Shown: positions 16,901 through 24,851, numbered from the stretch's first letter. The stretch is DNA of 35,111 nt from Limnohabitans sp. Rim8 (GCF_945869175.1 NZ_CAMBNZ010000020.1:1-35111); one strand, 5' to 3'. Notes: a model not told the origin generated them from the sequence alone. Made by a program: numbers and translations.

Positions 16901-17104
16901 GGCCACTTGCGCAGCCGTGGCGCCTGGCCAATAGGCCCGTACCACCATGGCCCGAAATGTGAAGGGGGGGTCTTCGTCCTGACCCAACTGAAAATAAGAC
17001 GCCATGCCCAAGACCATGAGCACCACCATCAGGTAGCGCGTCAAGGCGGGGTGCTCCAGAGCCCAGCGGGAGAGGTTGAATCGGGGATTGTCGTTTTGAC
17101 TCAT
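13949..17104 (-). CDS. RND-family efflux pump, inner-membrane permease
   Basis: A 1051-residue proton-driven transporter of the AcrB-like RND superfamily. It exports small molecules from periplasm or inner membrane through a tripartite complex. Visible features: first TM (LTRYLMVVLMVLGMASYF), large periplasmic porter loop (about 45-340), TM block with the proton-relay pair Asp426-Asp427 in GLLVDDAIIAVE, a second periplasmic loop and the C-terminal TM block with GMIQRNSVILIDQIEQ. A roughly 14-residue basic insertion (LHKRPGHQPVWRRW, about 364-377) sits in the loop before TM3. The frame continues upstream, but ATG at 17102-17104 is chosen because the family N-terminus starts there, 5 bp after the adaptor stop codon. 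No outer-membrane factor gene is nearby. Substrate unknown. Confidence 0.93.
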   Translation of the reverse strand: MSQNDNPRFNLSRWALEHPALTRYLMVVLMVLGMASYFQLGQDEDPPFTFRAMVVRAYWPGATAAQVAEQVTDKIERTLQEVPYADKIRSYSKPGEAQIIFQIKDNSNPGDVPQIWYAVRKKIGDMRSTLPPGVVGPFFNDEFGDVFGVIYALGGQGFSPAELKTQADSLRQQLLRVPDVAKVELFGVQDEKVFVEVSQKKLSQMGLDMGAVLAQLGQQNAVESAGTVQSPADVIQVRVGGQFSSLQDVKDMPIRGASGAQIRLSDIATVTRGYADPVNVKVRHEQQEVIALGVSMAKGGDIIALGKALRGTVKSIQASLPVGMTLTQVQDQPSAVSNSVNEFIKVLIEAVVIVLAVSFLALGLHKRPGHQPVWRRWTLDIRPGLVVGITIPLVLAVTFLAMHYLGIGLHKISLGSLIIALGLLVDDAIIAVEMMVRKMEEGYDKVRAATFAYELTAMPMLTGTLITAAGFLPIGMAKSMTGEYTFAIFAVTVVALLVSWVASVYFVPYLGAWLLKPPVHTLSAEQLDSAEMFNTPFYRHFRAWVTWCVTHRWKTIGITVFLFAMGMLGMGKVQQQFFPDSSRPEIIVDLWLPEGSPVKASEDVTRRVEQRLAQEAGVKSVTAWIGSGVPRFYLPLDQVFPQTNVAQLIVLPDDLKTREVLRAQLPALLAQEFPEVRGRVKLLPNGPPVPYPVQFRVVGPDPQVLRSKADEIKAQMRLNPNTRGVNDNWNESVKSVRLDVDQAKARALGVTSQSIAQASRTLLSGSAVGQFREGDKLIDIVLRQPLDERDALSDLSQTYVPTASGRSIPLLQVATPVFAWEPGVMWREGRQFAITVQSDIAEGLQGATVTAQLLPELKKTEASWQGQGLNGYRIEVAGAVEESAKGSASIAEGVPVMLFITFTLLMLQLQSFSRAMLVFLTGPLGMAGVAGALLVLDRPFGFVALLGVIALMGMIQRNSVILIDQIEQDRAAGMAPWQAIVESAVRRLRPIVLTAAAAVLAMIPLSRSIFWGPMAVAIMGGLIVATALTLLALPAMYAAWFRIERPNQDPT

Positions 17105-17109
17105 GCTTG

Positions 17110-18282
17110 TCACCGCTGCGCTGAGGATGCGCCTGCTTGGGCGGGTACAGGCACTTGGCCAGGCGAGGCCCCTGATGATTTGCCGTTCGCGTTGTAAATG
17201 GTCACCTTTTGACCGGGCGACAACACATGCACGCCAGCACTCACCACTTGCTGACCAGGTTGGAGGCCCGAGGTGATCACGACATCGTTGCCATCGACTG
17301 GACCCAACTGCACTGACTGGGTATTGACGACCATGTTGACCGCATCCAGCACCCAAACCACCGTACCTTGGCCTTCTTGACGCAAGGCGCTGGTGGGCAA
17401 CTTGATGACCCCCGATTGGCTGCCCGGCAGTTGTGCGGCCCGCACGTTGACCGTACTGCCCAAAGGAAAACGCTCAGAAGCCTCGAGCGCCAACTTGACG
17501 GTGTAGGTGCGCGTGACCGGGTCTGCACTGGCGGCCAATTCACGCACTTTGCCCTGCAAGGGTTGGCCGGTACTGACCAAAGAGGCTTGCATGTTTTGTC
17601 CCACTTTCAGGACCATCGCCATTGCCTCAGGCACGGCAAACACCGCATCGCGTGGTCCATCGTGGGCCAAGCGCACAACGGGCTGGCCGGCAGAAACCAC
17701 TTGACCTACCTCTGCATCAATACCGGTGATCACACCCGACCGGCTCGCTGTTAACCGGGCATAACCCGCTTGGTTGCTTTGAGTTTGCGCCTGCGCTTTG
17801 GCTTGGTTGAGCTGCGCATCGGCCGCTTTGAAGGCCGCATCGCGCCGTTCCAACTCGGCACCGCTGATGAAGTTTTGCGCCTTCAGTGCCTCATAACGTT
17901 TGAAGTCTGCCATCGCCAAATCGCGCTGGCTTTGCGCCGACAACACTTGCGCCGCCGCGGCTTGTGCCGCCAATTGATAATCACTGGCGTCGATCAGGGC
18001 CAACAACTGCCCTGCTCCCACACGTTGGCCCTGTTCAGCAGGCCGCTGTACCAACTTGCCAGCCACCTGAAAGCCCAAACGGGATTCCACACGCGCGCGG
18101 ATCTCACCCGAATACTCGCCCAACACGTTCAAATCAGCGCCTGCAACCGTGACCAATTTGACCGAGCGCAAGGGTTCTGGCGTCACTTCTTTTTTTGAAC
18201 ATGCTGCAAAAGACACTGAAAAAATGGCCGTTGCACACAAATGAATTACCCGTCGATTGGCGAGTGACAAAGAGCTTGGCAT
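17110..18282 (-). CDS. RND efflux periplasmic adaptor (membrane fusion protein), probable lipoprotein
   Basis: A 390-residue HlyD/AcrA-type adaptor that links the inner-membrane pump to an outer-membrane channel. The N-terminus has a basic start, hydrophobic core and FAAC at the expected signal-peptidase II site, so Cys28 may carry lipid; Phe at -3 makes the lipobox imperfect. The lipoyl/barrel-sandwich halves are seen in SRLGFQVAGKLVQRPAEQGQRV and the later RSGVITGIDAEVGQVVSAGQ, separated by an alpha-hairpin (about 100-165, rich in A, Q and K). A beta-barrel region and C-terminal TSGLQPGQQVVSAGVHVL follow. It is the first gene of a two-gene operon with the pump, controlled from the promoter at 18321-18349. 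Confidence 0.93.
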   Translation of the reverse strand: MPSSLSLANRRVIHLCATAIFSVSFAACSKKEVTPEPLRSVKLVTVAGADLNVLGEYSGEIRARVESRLGFQVAGKLVQRPAEQGQRVGAGQLLALIDASDYQLAAQAAAAQVLSAQSQRDLAMADFKRYEALKAQNFISGAELERRDAAFKAADAQLNQAKAQAQTQSNQAGYARLTASRSGVITGIDAEVGQVVSAGQPVVRLAHDGPRDAVFAVPEAMAMVLKVGQNMQASLVSTGQPLQGKVRELAASADPVTRTYTVKLALEASERFPLGSTVNVRAAQLPGSQSGVIKLPTSALRQEGQGTVVWVLDAVNMVVNTQSVQLGPVDGNDVVITSGLQPGQQVVSAGVHVLSPGQKVTIYNANGKSSGASPGQVPVPAQAGASSAQR

Positions 18283-18306
18283 GGGGGTTCCGTAGAAAAG
18301 ATAATG

Positions 18307-18320
18307 ACTGACTGGTTAGT
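18307..18320 (-). promoter_or_regulatory. Imperfect palindromic operator of the RND operon
   Basis: ACTGACTGGTTAGT (plus strand) matches its own reverse complement at 10 of 14 positions, with ACT/AGT ends and AC/GT inside. It touches the downstream edge of the -10 hexamer, a typical place for repression. The shape fits TetR/AcrR-type operators; no such regulator gene is in the window. Confidence 0.55.
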
Positions 18321-18349
18321 AATTTATTCAAACCCATCCGTTCTGTCAA
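18321..18349 (-). promoter_or_regulatory. Sigma-70 promoter of the RND operon
   Basis: Minus strand: TTGACA (18349-18344), 17 bp, TAAATT (18326-18321). The -35 is perfect and the -10 keeps four of six bases of TATAAT, with consensus spacing. The start would fall near 18314, giving a leader of about 30 nt to the adaptor ATG. Confidence 0.75.
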
Positions 18350-18368
18350 GCGACAATAGCGATTGACC

Positions 18369-19442
18369 ATGCACCCAGCCCGCCCATTGAAGACCACTGA
18401 AAGACGAGGATTGCGCCCTGACCAGCGCCAGATCTTGCGAGGTGTTTCACGCTCGTTTGACCTGTCTATTCGACTTTTGCCCACGGTCTTGCAGTCGCCC
18501 GTGTCCATTGGCTACCTCTTGGCCCGTGCCACAGACACTGTGGCTGACACCACTGCCCTGCCTCTGGCTGAGCGGCAAGCGTTGTTGCACCTCATGACGC
18601 AAGCGATTGCTGCCACAGACGCAAAAAAGACAGAACTTGAGGACGTGACCCGCCTCACGCAAGCTTTTGCAGCTCAGCAAAGCGATCCGAACGAACGCAC
18701 CTTGATGCTGGCTTTGCCCGAATGCTTGCCCCTTTTGCAAACCTTGTCGCAAGCCGATCAAGCCAGCGTGCGAGGCGTGCTGGGACACATCACACAGGGG
18801 CAACACCTGGACATGGTGCGCTTTGGTCCAGGCTTGAACGCTTTGCAAACAGAGGCCGAACTGAACGACTACACCTGGCTGGTGGCCGGTTGCGTGGGTG
18901 AATTCTGGACCGAACTGTGCGGCCGCCACCTGCCTGGCTACAGCCGGCTGTCGCAGGCGGAGATGCTGTGCATCGGACGTGAATATGGCATGGGCCTGCA
19001 GCGACTGAACATCATCCGGGACACCGCGGTCGACTTGGCCGCAGGTCGTTGCTACTGGCCTGACGAAACCCTGGCAGAAGTGGGCCTGACCCCACGCATG
19101 CTGGCCCAAGCGGCCCAAACGCCCGATGCAGACGCTCTGCGAACTTTGGCACCGCTCTACGCCCTTTGGCTGGACCGCACACAAGCACAACTGGCCCATG
19201 GGATGCGCTACGCCCTCGCACTCAAGCCCCTGCGGCTGCGCCTGGCCAGTGCCCTGCCCGCACTGATTGGTGCGCGCACCGTCGCGATGCTTCGCCAAGC
19301 TGGGCCAGCCGCACTGACGCAACGCATCAAAATGCCTCGTCACGAAATGCGCAGCCTGATTTGGCACCTTGCGCTCGGCTGGGGTTCGCCAGCGGTGTTG
19401 GACCAGCAATTCAAAAAATTGTCTGGCGAGTCGCCGCCTTGA
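18369..19442 (+). CDS. Squalene-synthase-like protein (squalene/phytoene synthase family)
   Basis: A 357-residue all-alpha isoprenoid synthase. The first aspartate motif is DTVAD (Asp56-Asp60) and the second is NIIRDTAVDLAAGR (Asp218 and Asp222). Both bind the Mg-diphosphate of farnesyl diphosphate. The N-terminus VSRSFDLSIRLLP resembles true squalene synthases more than HpnC, and the protein is longer than HpnC (about 290). A reaction from two FPP to presqualene diphosphate and/or squalene is likely; product is inference. The ATG at 18369 is preferred over TTG at 18363. It is followed after 31 bp by hpnD on the same strand and is divergent from the RND operon. Confidence 0.8.
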   Translation: MHPARPLKTTERRGLRPDQRQILRGVSRSFDLSIRLLPTVLQSPVSIGYLLARATDTVADTTALPLAERQALLHLMTQAIAATDAKKTELEDVTRLTQAFAAQQSDPNERTLMLALPECLPLLQTLSQADQASVRGVLGHITQGQHLDMVRFGPGLNALQTEAELNDYTWLVAGCVGEFWTELCGRHLPGYSRLSQAEMLCIGREYGMGLQRLNIIRDTAVDLAAGRCYWPDETLAEVGLTPRMLAQAAQTPDADALRTLAPLYALWLDRTQAQLAHGMRYALALKPLRLRLASALPALIGARTVAMLRQAGPAALTQRIKMPRHEMRSLIWHLALGWGSPAVLDQQFKKLSGESPP

Positions 19443-19473
19443 GAGACCGCTTTGGGTGCGAAAATCCACGACC

Positions 19474-20313
19474 ATGAGCCCGCAAGACTACGTCCAACAA
19501 AAAGCCGCTGCCTCTGGAAGCAGCTTCTATTACGCTTTTTTGTTTTTACCCCCAGAACGACGCGCTGCGATCACCGCTTTTTATGCGTTTTGCCGCGAGG
19601 TGGACGACGTAGTCGACGAAATCAGCGACACCGGCGTGGCCGCCACCAAACTCGCCTGGTGGCAAAAAGAAGTGCTGCAAGCCTTCGCGGGCCAGCCCAG
19701 CCACCCCGTGATGCGCGCCCTCATGCCATTGGCTCCGAACTTTGGGATCGAAAGTCGCCACCTGATGGCCGTGATCGAAGGCTGCCAAATGGACCTGAAC
19801 CAGACGCGCTATTTGGACTTTGCGGGCCTCAGGACCTACTGTCACTTGGTGGCGGGCGTGGTGGGCGAAGTCGCCGCGCGCATCTTTGGCCAAACTGACG
19901 AAGCCACCACCGCTTACGCGCACAAGTTGGGCTTGGCCTTTCAGATGACCAACATCATCCGCGACGTGGGCGAAGACGCCATGCGCGGACGCATCTACCT
20001 GCCCTTGGACGAACAGCAACGGTTTGGCGTCAAGGCCAACGAACTGATTCAGCGCACTTATTCCGACAACTTCACCGCGCTGATGAAGTTTCAGACTGAG
20101 CGCGCCCATGCGCTGTACGACGAAGCTCTGGCCCTGCTGCCCGACACCGACCGCCGTGCCCAAAAACCCGGCCTGATGATGGCCAGCATCTACCGCACCT
20201 TGCTGCGCGAAATCGAGGCTTCAGGCTATCAGGTGCTGCACCAGCGCATTGCACTCACGCCCCTGCGCAAGCTGTGGCTGGCTTGGAAAATGCAGGCCTT
20301 GGGCCGGTTTTGA
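19474..20313 (+). CDS. hpnD: Presqualene diphosphate synthase HpnD (squalene/phytoene synthase family)
   Basis: A 279-residue isoprenoid synthase. The signature SFYYAFLFLPPERRAAITAFYAFCREVDDVVDE (aspartate motif 1 at 44-48) and NIIRDVGEDAMRGRIYLP (motif 2, Asp164 and Asp168) match the HpnD branch. HpnD condenses two farnesyl diphosphates to presqualene diphosphate for hopanoid synthesis. The usual partners HpnC and HpnE (a flavin-dependent amine-oxidase-like enzyme) are not in the window; the upstream squalene-synthase-like gene may replace HpnC. ATG at 19474-19476 gives the conserved MSPQDYVQQKAAASGSSF start. The TGA touches the stop of the converging GST gene (20314). CrtB-like phytoene synthase is a less likely alternative. 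Confidence 0.8.
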   Translation: MSPQDYVQQKAAASGSSFYYAFLFLPPERRAAITAFYAFCREVDDVVDEISDTGVAATKLAWWQKEVLQAFAGQPSHPVMRALMPLAPNFGIESRHLMAVIEGCQMDLNQTRYLDFAGLRTYCHLVAGVVGEVAARIFGQTDEATTAYAHKLGLAFQMTNIIRDVGEDAMRGRIYLPLDEQQRFGVKANELIQRTYSDNFTALMKFQTERAHALYDEALALLPDTDRRAQKPGLMMASIYRTLLREIEASGYQVLHQRIALTPLRKLWLAWKMQALGRF

Positions 20314-20964
20314 TCACTTCATGCCGCGAGCTTGCGCATGCGCAGGCCGCTCCAAACAGACCTTCAACCAACCCGACACCGCAGGGTATTGCGCCAACAA
20401 CGCAGCGGCCGGGCGAATCCAGCTGGCCACACTGGCCACGCAGACATCGGCCACGGTGAAACGGTTGGCAGCCAGATAAGCCTCGCCTTTGGCGTGCTGG
20501 GCTTGCAGGTGTTGCTCTAGCACAGCCAGTGGCACTTTCAAACGGCTTTCGGCGCGATCGGCCAGCTCGGGCTTTCGCTGGTCTTCGGGCATGGCCATGC
20601 GGTGCATCAGTACCGTGAGCGCATCACTTTCCAGCTCCGTCACCGTCCAAAAGCTCCAGCGCAGCGCTTCGGCTTCTTCGCGCGGTGTGGCGGGCGCAAT
20701 CGTTTGGCCATCGGCCCTGCCGTGCACGCGGGCGATGTAGAGCGCGCAGGCCATGCTCTCCCAGACCGTGACCGCGCCTTCTGGACGCTCGTCGATCAGG
20801 GCCGGGATGTGTCCGTTGGGGTTGATGGCCAAAAACTCGGGTGTCCGAGTGGCACCGCCAGCATAGGGCGTGGAGATGAGATCGAACGAAACGCCCAACT
20901 CCAGCGCGGCCCAGATTGGGCGGACAGCACGGGATGTGCCTATGCCGTAAATTTTCAGTGTCAT
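20314..20964 (-). CDS. Glutathione S-transferase family protein
   Basis: A 216-residue two-domain protein. The N-terminal thioredoxin-like domain (about 1-80) reads MTLKIYGIGTSRAVRPIWAA, has the cis-proline segment GHIPALID and the GSH-binding VWESMACALYIA. The C-terminal all-alpha domain (about 90-210) carries the AAYLAANRFTVADVCVAS segment with the conserved N-capping Asp. The Ser/Thr at residues 10-11 is the likely catalytic position, as in Beta/Theta-type bacterial GSTs. It lies 55 bp downstream of the HAD gene on the same strand and ends against hpnD. Substrate cannot be assigned. Confidence 0.88.
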   Translation of the reverse strand: MTLKIYGIGTSRAVRPIWAALELGVSFDLISTPYAGGATRTPEFLAINPNGHIPALIDERPEGAVTVWESMACALYIARVHGRADGQTIAPATPREEAEALRWSFWTVTELESDALTVLMHRMAMPEDQRKPELADRAESRLKVPLAVLEQHLQAQHAKGEAYLAANRFTVADVCVASVASWIRPAAALLAQYPAVSGWLKVCLERPAHAQARGMK

Positions 20965-21019
20965 CTTGGTTTCCTCACGAGAAGTTGCACAGATTCATTT
21001 GGGGACTGAAGACGCCAAC

Positions 21020-21727
21020 TTAGAGCTTGTAATCAGGCCAGCTGGCACACAACGCGTACAAGTCTCGCACCTCCAAGTGCGGACGCGTGTCACCATGGGT
21101 CCAGTCGTGACCATCACGGTTGAGCCAAGCCACCTGCATGCCTGCGGCCAGCGCCCCCACGCAATCGGCGTGCGCATCGTCGCCGATGTGCAAGACCTCA
21201 TGGCATGGCACCCCCGCTGCAGCGGCACCCGCTTCAAAAATGCGCACATCGGGTTTGGCCACGCCCAGCGACTGGGCACTGACGCTGGCGTGAAAGTGCT
21301 GGCCTATGCCCACGCGGTGGACATCGGCATTGCCGTTCGACAGGGCCACCACCGGCAGGCGCTGGCTCCAAAAGGCCAATGCGGGCAAGGCATCGTGAAA
21401 CAAATCGACCCGTTGGCGTTCGGCAAAGAAAACCTCAAAAGCAGGTTCGGCCAAGTGCCCGGACTCCCCGGCTTGCTCAAGCAAGGCGCGAATCGACTCC
21501 CGGCGTAAAAAAGACAAATCATGCGCCCGGTCGGCGTGGCGGGCTTGTATCTGGGCACGAACGGTTTTTTTGAGTTCGGCATCGGCCGACAGCGCGGCCG
21601 TAGCGGGGGCATGAGTGCTCAGCCAAGCCTGCAAAACTACTTCGGCGCGGCCAATCGTGGGCCAAACCGGCCACAAAGTGTCGTCTAGATCGAGGGTAAT
21701 GGCTTTGATTCGGGAAATATCAATCAT
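21020..21727 (-). CDS. HAD-superfamily hydrolase (phosphatase-like)
   Basis: A 235-residue haloacid-dehalogenase fold protein. Motif I is ITLDLDDTLWPVWP (nucleophile and acid/base aspartates). Motif II is the serine/threonine in LPVVALSNGNADV, motif III lysine is in the SLGVAKPDVRIFEAGA region, and motif IV is HIGDDAHADCVGA. A helical cap of about 80 residues follows motif I. It looks like a subfamily IA phosphatase (phosphoglycolate-like), substrate unknown. The frame is also open from ATG at 21748; the ATG at 21727 is preferred because MIDISRIKAITLDLDDT is the common start. The gene is divergent from hemH by only about 20 bp. Confidence 0.85.
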   Translation of the reverse strand: MIDISRIKAITLDLDDTLWPVWPTIGRAEVVLQAWLSTHAPATAALSADAELKKTVRAQIQARHADRAHDLSFLRRESIRALLEQAGESGHLAEPAFEVFFAERQRVDLFHDALPALAFWSQRLPVVALSNGNADVHRVGIGQHFHASVSAQSLGVAKPDVRIFEAGAAAAGVPCHEVLHIGDDAHADCVGALAAGMQVAWLNRDGHDWTHGDTRPHLEVRDLYALCASWPDYKL

Positions 21728-21746
21728 GGTGGTGGGAGAATACCGC

Positions 21747-22835
21747 ATGGCATTTCAACAAGAACCTTCCTTCCAGCACGGTCAAGCGCCTCGCACCGCT
21801 ATTCTTTATTGCAATCTGGGGACCCCCAGCGCCCCGACGGCACCCGCCTTGCGCAAATACCTGGCTGAATTTTTGGGCGACAGCCGCGTGGTCGAGATCC
21901 CCAAACCCCTCTGGTGGCTGATCCTGCACGGCATCATCTTGCGGGTGCGACCAGCCAAATCGGCTGCCAAATACGCCAGCATCTGGACAGAGCAAGGCTC
22001 CCCCCTCAAAGCCTTCACCGAACTACAAGCCCAGTCCCTGGGCACGGCGCTGCAAGAGCGCGGCCACCATGTGGCGGTGCGTTATGCCATGCGCTACGGC
22101 CAGCCGTCCATCCCCGCGCAGCTGAGCGCCCTCAAAGCCGAAGGCGTGCAGCGCGTGTTGATCGTGCCCGCCTACCCCCAATACAGTGGCACCACCACGG
22201 CCAGCGTGTTCGACGCGGTCTACCGCTGGGGCCTGAAAACCCGGCTCATCCCCGAATTGCGCTTTGTCAACCATTACCACGACGACCCGCGCTACATCGC
22301 GGCTCTGGCGCTCACGGTGCGTGAATATTGGGCAGCCAAGGGCCAGGCCGAGCAACTGGTGATGAGCTTTCATGGCGTGCCCGAGCGCACCTTGCAGCTG
22401 GGCGACCCCTACCATTGCGAGTGCATGAAAACAGGCCGCTTGTTGGCCGAGGCACTGGGCCTCTCCAAAGACCAGTACAAACTGACGTTCCAGTCTCGCT
22501 TTGGCAAGGCCAAATGGCTGGAGCCCTACACCGAGCCCACCTTGGTGGCCATGGCCGGCCAAGGCGTGAAAAAAGTCGATGTGATTTGTCCGGGCTTCAC
22601 CAGCGACTGCTTGGAAACACTGGAAGAAATCCAGCAAGAAGCACAAGAGGCTTTCTTGCATGCGGGCGGCGAAAGCTTCAGCTACATCCCCTGCCTGAAC
22701 AACCACGCCCAATGGATCGAAGCCCTGAGTGACATCAGCTTGGACCACATGCAGGCTTGGAATTTGTCTGCGCCAGACGCGGCCTCATTGGCCGCCAGTC
22801 GGGCACGCGCTTTGGCACACGGCGCCAAAGTTTGA
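21747..22835 (+). CDS. hemH: Ferrochelatase
   Basis: Inserts Fe2+ into protoporphyrin IX to make protoheme, the last step of heme synthesis. The 362-residue protein starts MAFQQEPSFQHGQAPRTAIL and has YCNLGTPSAP. The catalytic His209 is in MSFHGVPERT, and the C-terminal CPGFTSDCLETLEEI segment holds the conserved glutamate. YTEPTLVAMA and SYIPCLNNHAQWIEAL are also typical. ATG at 21747 has GGGAG about 8 bp upstream and fits the family start; the longer open frame to 21615 overlaps the HAD gene and is not used. It is convergent with the hydrolase gene of the LIV operon (50 bp apart). Confidence 0.95.
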   Translation: MAFQQEPSFQHGQAPRTAILYCNLGTPSAPTAPALRKYLAEFLGDSRVVEIPKPLWWLILHGIILRVRPAKSAAKYASIWTEQGSPLKAFTELQAQSLGTALQERGHHVAVRYAMRYGQPSIPAQLSALKAEGVQRVLIVPAYPQYSGTTTASVFDAVYRWGLKTRLIPELRFVNHYHDDPRYIAALALTVREYWAAKGQAEQLVMSFHGVPERTLQLGDPYHCECMKTGRLLAEALGLSKDQYKLTFQSRFGKAKWLEPYTEPTLVAMAGQGVKKVDVICPGFTSDCLETLEEIQQEAQEAFLHAGGESFSYIPCLNNHAQWIEALSDISLDHMQAWNLSAPDAASLAASRARALAHGAKV

Positions 22836-22885
22836 CATGGGCTTGGACTGGCAGCGGGTATCGGCTTGCCAGACCCCCATTCAGA

Positions 22886-23752
22886 TCACACTGAATTCAA
22901 AAAGTCCGACACCCACTTGAGCTGCGGCAACACATTCAGCGCAGGCGCATGGCCACAGCCCGGTACCTCGATGTGCTTAAGCAAACCACGGGAACCGGGC
23001 CCGCGCCTTCGCATTTCGGCCGCGGTTTCGGGCAAGACCAAATCAGAATCCACCCCGCGCAACAGCAGCACAGGCACCTCAATCGCGTCGTAATGTTGCC
23101 AAATCAGGTAGTCGTCGGGGTGCGCGGTGAACTGCGTCACCATGGCCGGGTCGTAATGCGGTGTGACGCGCCCATCGGGCAAACGGCGGGCAGAGGACTC
23201 TGTCAAGCGTCGCCATTGGGCGTCGCTCAGCCAGCCAAAGGGTTGGTAGACCTGACGCAAAAAAGCCTCGAGTTCGGTCACCGTGGCAAAGGCCGGTGGC
23301 GTGCCCGCATAGGCCTTGATGCGGTCGATGGCCGCTGGCGCCAGTTCGGGCGCGTTGTCGTTGAGCGTGAGGCTCAGAATTCGTTGCTTCAAAGTGGGCT
23401 CCACCAAGCCCGCTGCACACAAGGTGCCGATGGCGCCGCCCATGGACGTGCCCACCCAGTGCACGGCACGCAGCTGCAGGCCATCCAGCAGTTCGCGTGC
23501 GATGCGCGCATAAAAAGTCAAGCAATATTCCTGCTTTGGGGCACGGCTCCATTGCGACAGACCACGACCCACGGTATCGGGGCAAATCACCCGGTAGCCC
23601 TGCTCGCTCAGGTGAGCGGCCAACTCGTCCATGTCGCGTCCGGTGCGGGCCAGTCCATGCCAGGCGATCACCGTGCCCAGCTCCGCCTTGCCCCAGTCGG
23701 TGTAATGGATTTCCAGGCCAGCGCAGTGGATGTATTGGGATGTGAAAGTCAT
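22886..23752 (-). CDS. Alpha/beta-fold hydrolase, last gene of the LIV operon
   Basis: A 288-residue alpha/beta hydrolase. The oxyanion region is WHGLARTGRD (32-41), nucleophile Ser103 is in GTSMGGAIG, the acid is probably Asp237 in LRGVDSDLVLP, and His268 is in GCGHAPAL. Between the strands lies a helical lid (about 130-215). No signal peptide, so cytoplasmic. ATG at 23750-23752 is separated by one base from the livM stop, implying translational coupling with an ABC importer. A longer frame to 24025 overlaps livM and is rejected. The natural substrate is unknown; ester or lactone hydrolysis of the imported compound is an inference from operon position. Confidence 0.85.
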   Translation of the reverse strand: MTFTSQYIHCAGLEIHYTDWGKAELGTVIAWHGLARTGRDMDELAAHLSEQGYRVICPDTVGRGLSQWSRAPKQEYCLTFYARIARELLDGLQLRAVHWVGTSMGGAIGTLCAAGLVEPTLKQRILSLTLNDNAPELAPAAIDRIKAYAGTPPAFATVTELEAFLRQVYQPFGWLSDAQWRRLTESSARRLPDGRVTPHYDPAMVTQFTAHPDDYLIWQHYDAIEVPVLLLRGVDSDLVLPETAAEMRRRGPGSRGLLKHIEVPGCGHAPALNVLPQLKWVSDFLNSV

Positions 23753-23753
23753 T

Positions 23754-24851
23754 TCAGCCCCTGCCCTTTTGAGGCGCTGCCAGCGCCCCAAGCGCGGCAC
23801 GGCTGCGCAAACGCCCCACCACCCCGGTTGGAAAGTAATACACCGACAACACAAAGAGCAGGCCCAGCCAAAGCAACCAGCGGTCGGGGGAAAGCAAGGC
23901 GGACAGGAGAGGCACCGACGTGGTGGCTTCGCTGGCCAGACGCAACACATCCTGCAAATAACTTTGCGCCAGCAAAAACAGCACCGAACCGATGGCTGCG
24001 CCATAGATGGTGCCCATGCCACCAATGACCACGATCAGCAGCACGTCCATCATGATTTCAAAACTCAGCGAAGTGTCGGGCCCGTTGTAGCGCAGCCAAA
24101 GCGCCAGCATGGCCCCGGCCACACAGGCGTACAGCGCCGACAGCACGCTCGAGAGGGTCCGGTACACCACCACACGGTAGCCAATGGCTTCGGCTCGGAA
24201 CTCGTTTTCTCGAATGGCTTGCAGGACGCGGCCAAACGGCGAGTTGACGATGCGAAGGAGCGATAAGAGCATGCCCACCGCCAATACAAAGAGCAGGTAG
24301 TAGCAGAGCAAACGCCCGTCGAGCGAAACGCCAAGGAAGGGCTCATCGCTGAATTCGGTGCTGGGCAGCAGCAACTCGGGCAGTTTGAAACTCAGGCCGT
24401 CCTCGCCACCCGTGAAGTCCGACAGCTGAGAAGCCAACGTCTGGAATGCAGCCGCCACAGCCAAGGTGATCATGGCAAAAAAGATGGCTCTGACCCGCAA
24501 CGAGAACAGGCCAATGACCAGCGACAAAAGCAACGTGAGCACCAACGACAGCGCAAAGCCTGCGGCCAAAGCGCCCCAGGTCGGCCCCCAGGTGTTGGAC
24601 GAAATGGCAATGCCATAGGCCCCGATGCCAAAGAACATGGTGTGCGCAAAGCTCACGATGCCGGTATAGCCCAGCAACAGGTCAAAGCCAGCCACCAGCA
24701 CCACAAAAATCAGCACCTTGGCCGCGACCGACAGCGCCTTCACGCCCGGAAACAGAAACGGTGCAAAAGCCAGACCCAGCAACACGAGCAACAGCACAGC
24801 CGCCAGCAGCCGGCTGCGCGGGAGGTCATTGGAGATCAAACGGTTGAACAT
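23754..24851 (-). CDS. livM: Branched-chain amino-acid-type ABC transporter permease LivM
   Basis: A 365-residue inner-membrane permease with about ten TM segments. The family signature is FDLLLGYTGIVSFAHTMFFGIGAYGIA near the N-terminus and the EAA-like cytoplasmic loop RVLQAIRENEFRAEAIGYRV (about 215-235), which contacts the ATPases LivG and LivF. It pairs with LivH to form the channel of a HAAT-type importer. ATG at 24849-24851 follows the livH stop by 10 bp. The C-terminal 20 residues (RLRSRAALGALAAPQKGRG) are a basic tail that varies in the family. The alpha/beta hydrolase starts one base after its stop. Confidence 0.95.
   Translation of the reverse strand: MFNRLISNDLPRSRLLAAVLLLVLLGLAFAPFLFPGVKALSVAAKVLIFVVLVAGFDLLLGYTGIVSFAHTMFFGIGAYGIAISSNTWGPTWGALAAGFALSLVLTLLLSLVIGLFSLRVRAIFFAMITLAVAAAFQTLASQLSDFTGGEDGLSFKLPELLLPSTEFSDEPFLGVSLDGRLLCYYLLFVLAVGMLLSLLRIVNSPFGRVLQAIRENEFRAEAIGYRVVVYRTLSSVLSALYACVAGAMLALWLRYNGPDTSLSFEIMMDVLLIVVIGGMGTIYGAAIGSVLFLLAQSYLQDVLRLASEATTSVPLLSALLSPDRWLLWLGLLFVLSVYYFPTGVVGRLRSRAALGALAAPQKGRG

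Noticed and set aside
17105-17356. 84-residue N-terminal extension of the RND pump
   Set aside because: It overlaps the end of the adaptor gene in another frame and lacks pump-like sequence; the family N-terminus starts at 17104.
23753-24025. Longer start of the alpha/beta hydrolase
   Set aside because: The extension is Cys/Trp-rich out-of-frame livM sequence; the real start is one base after the livM stop.
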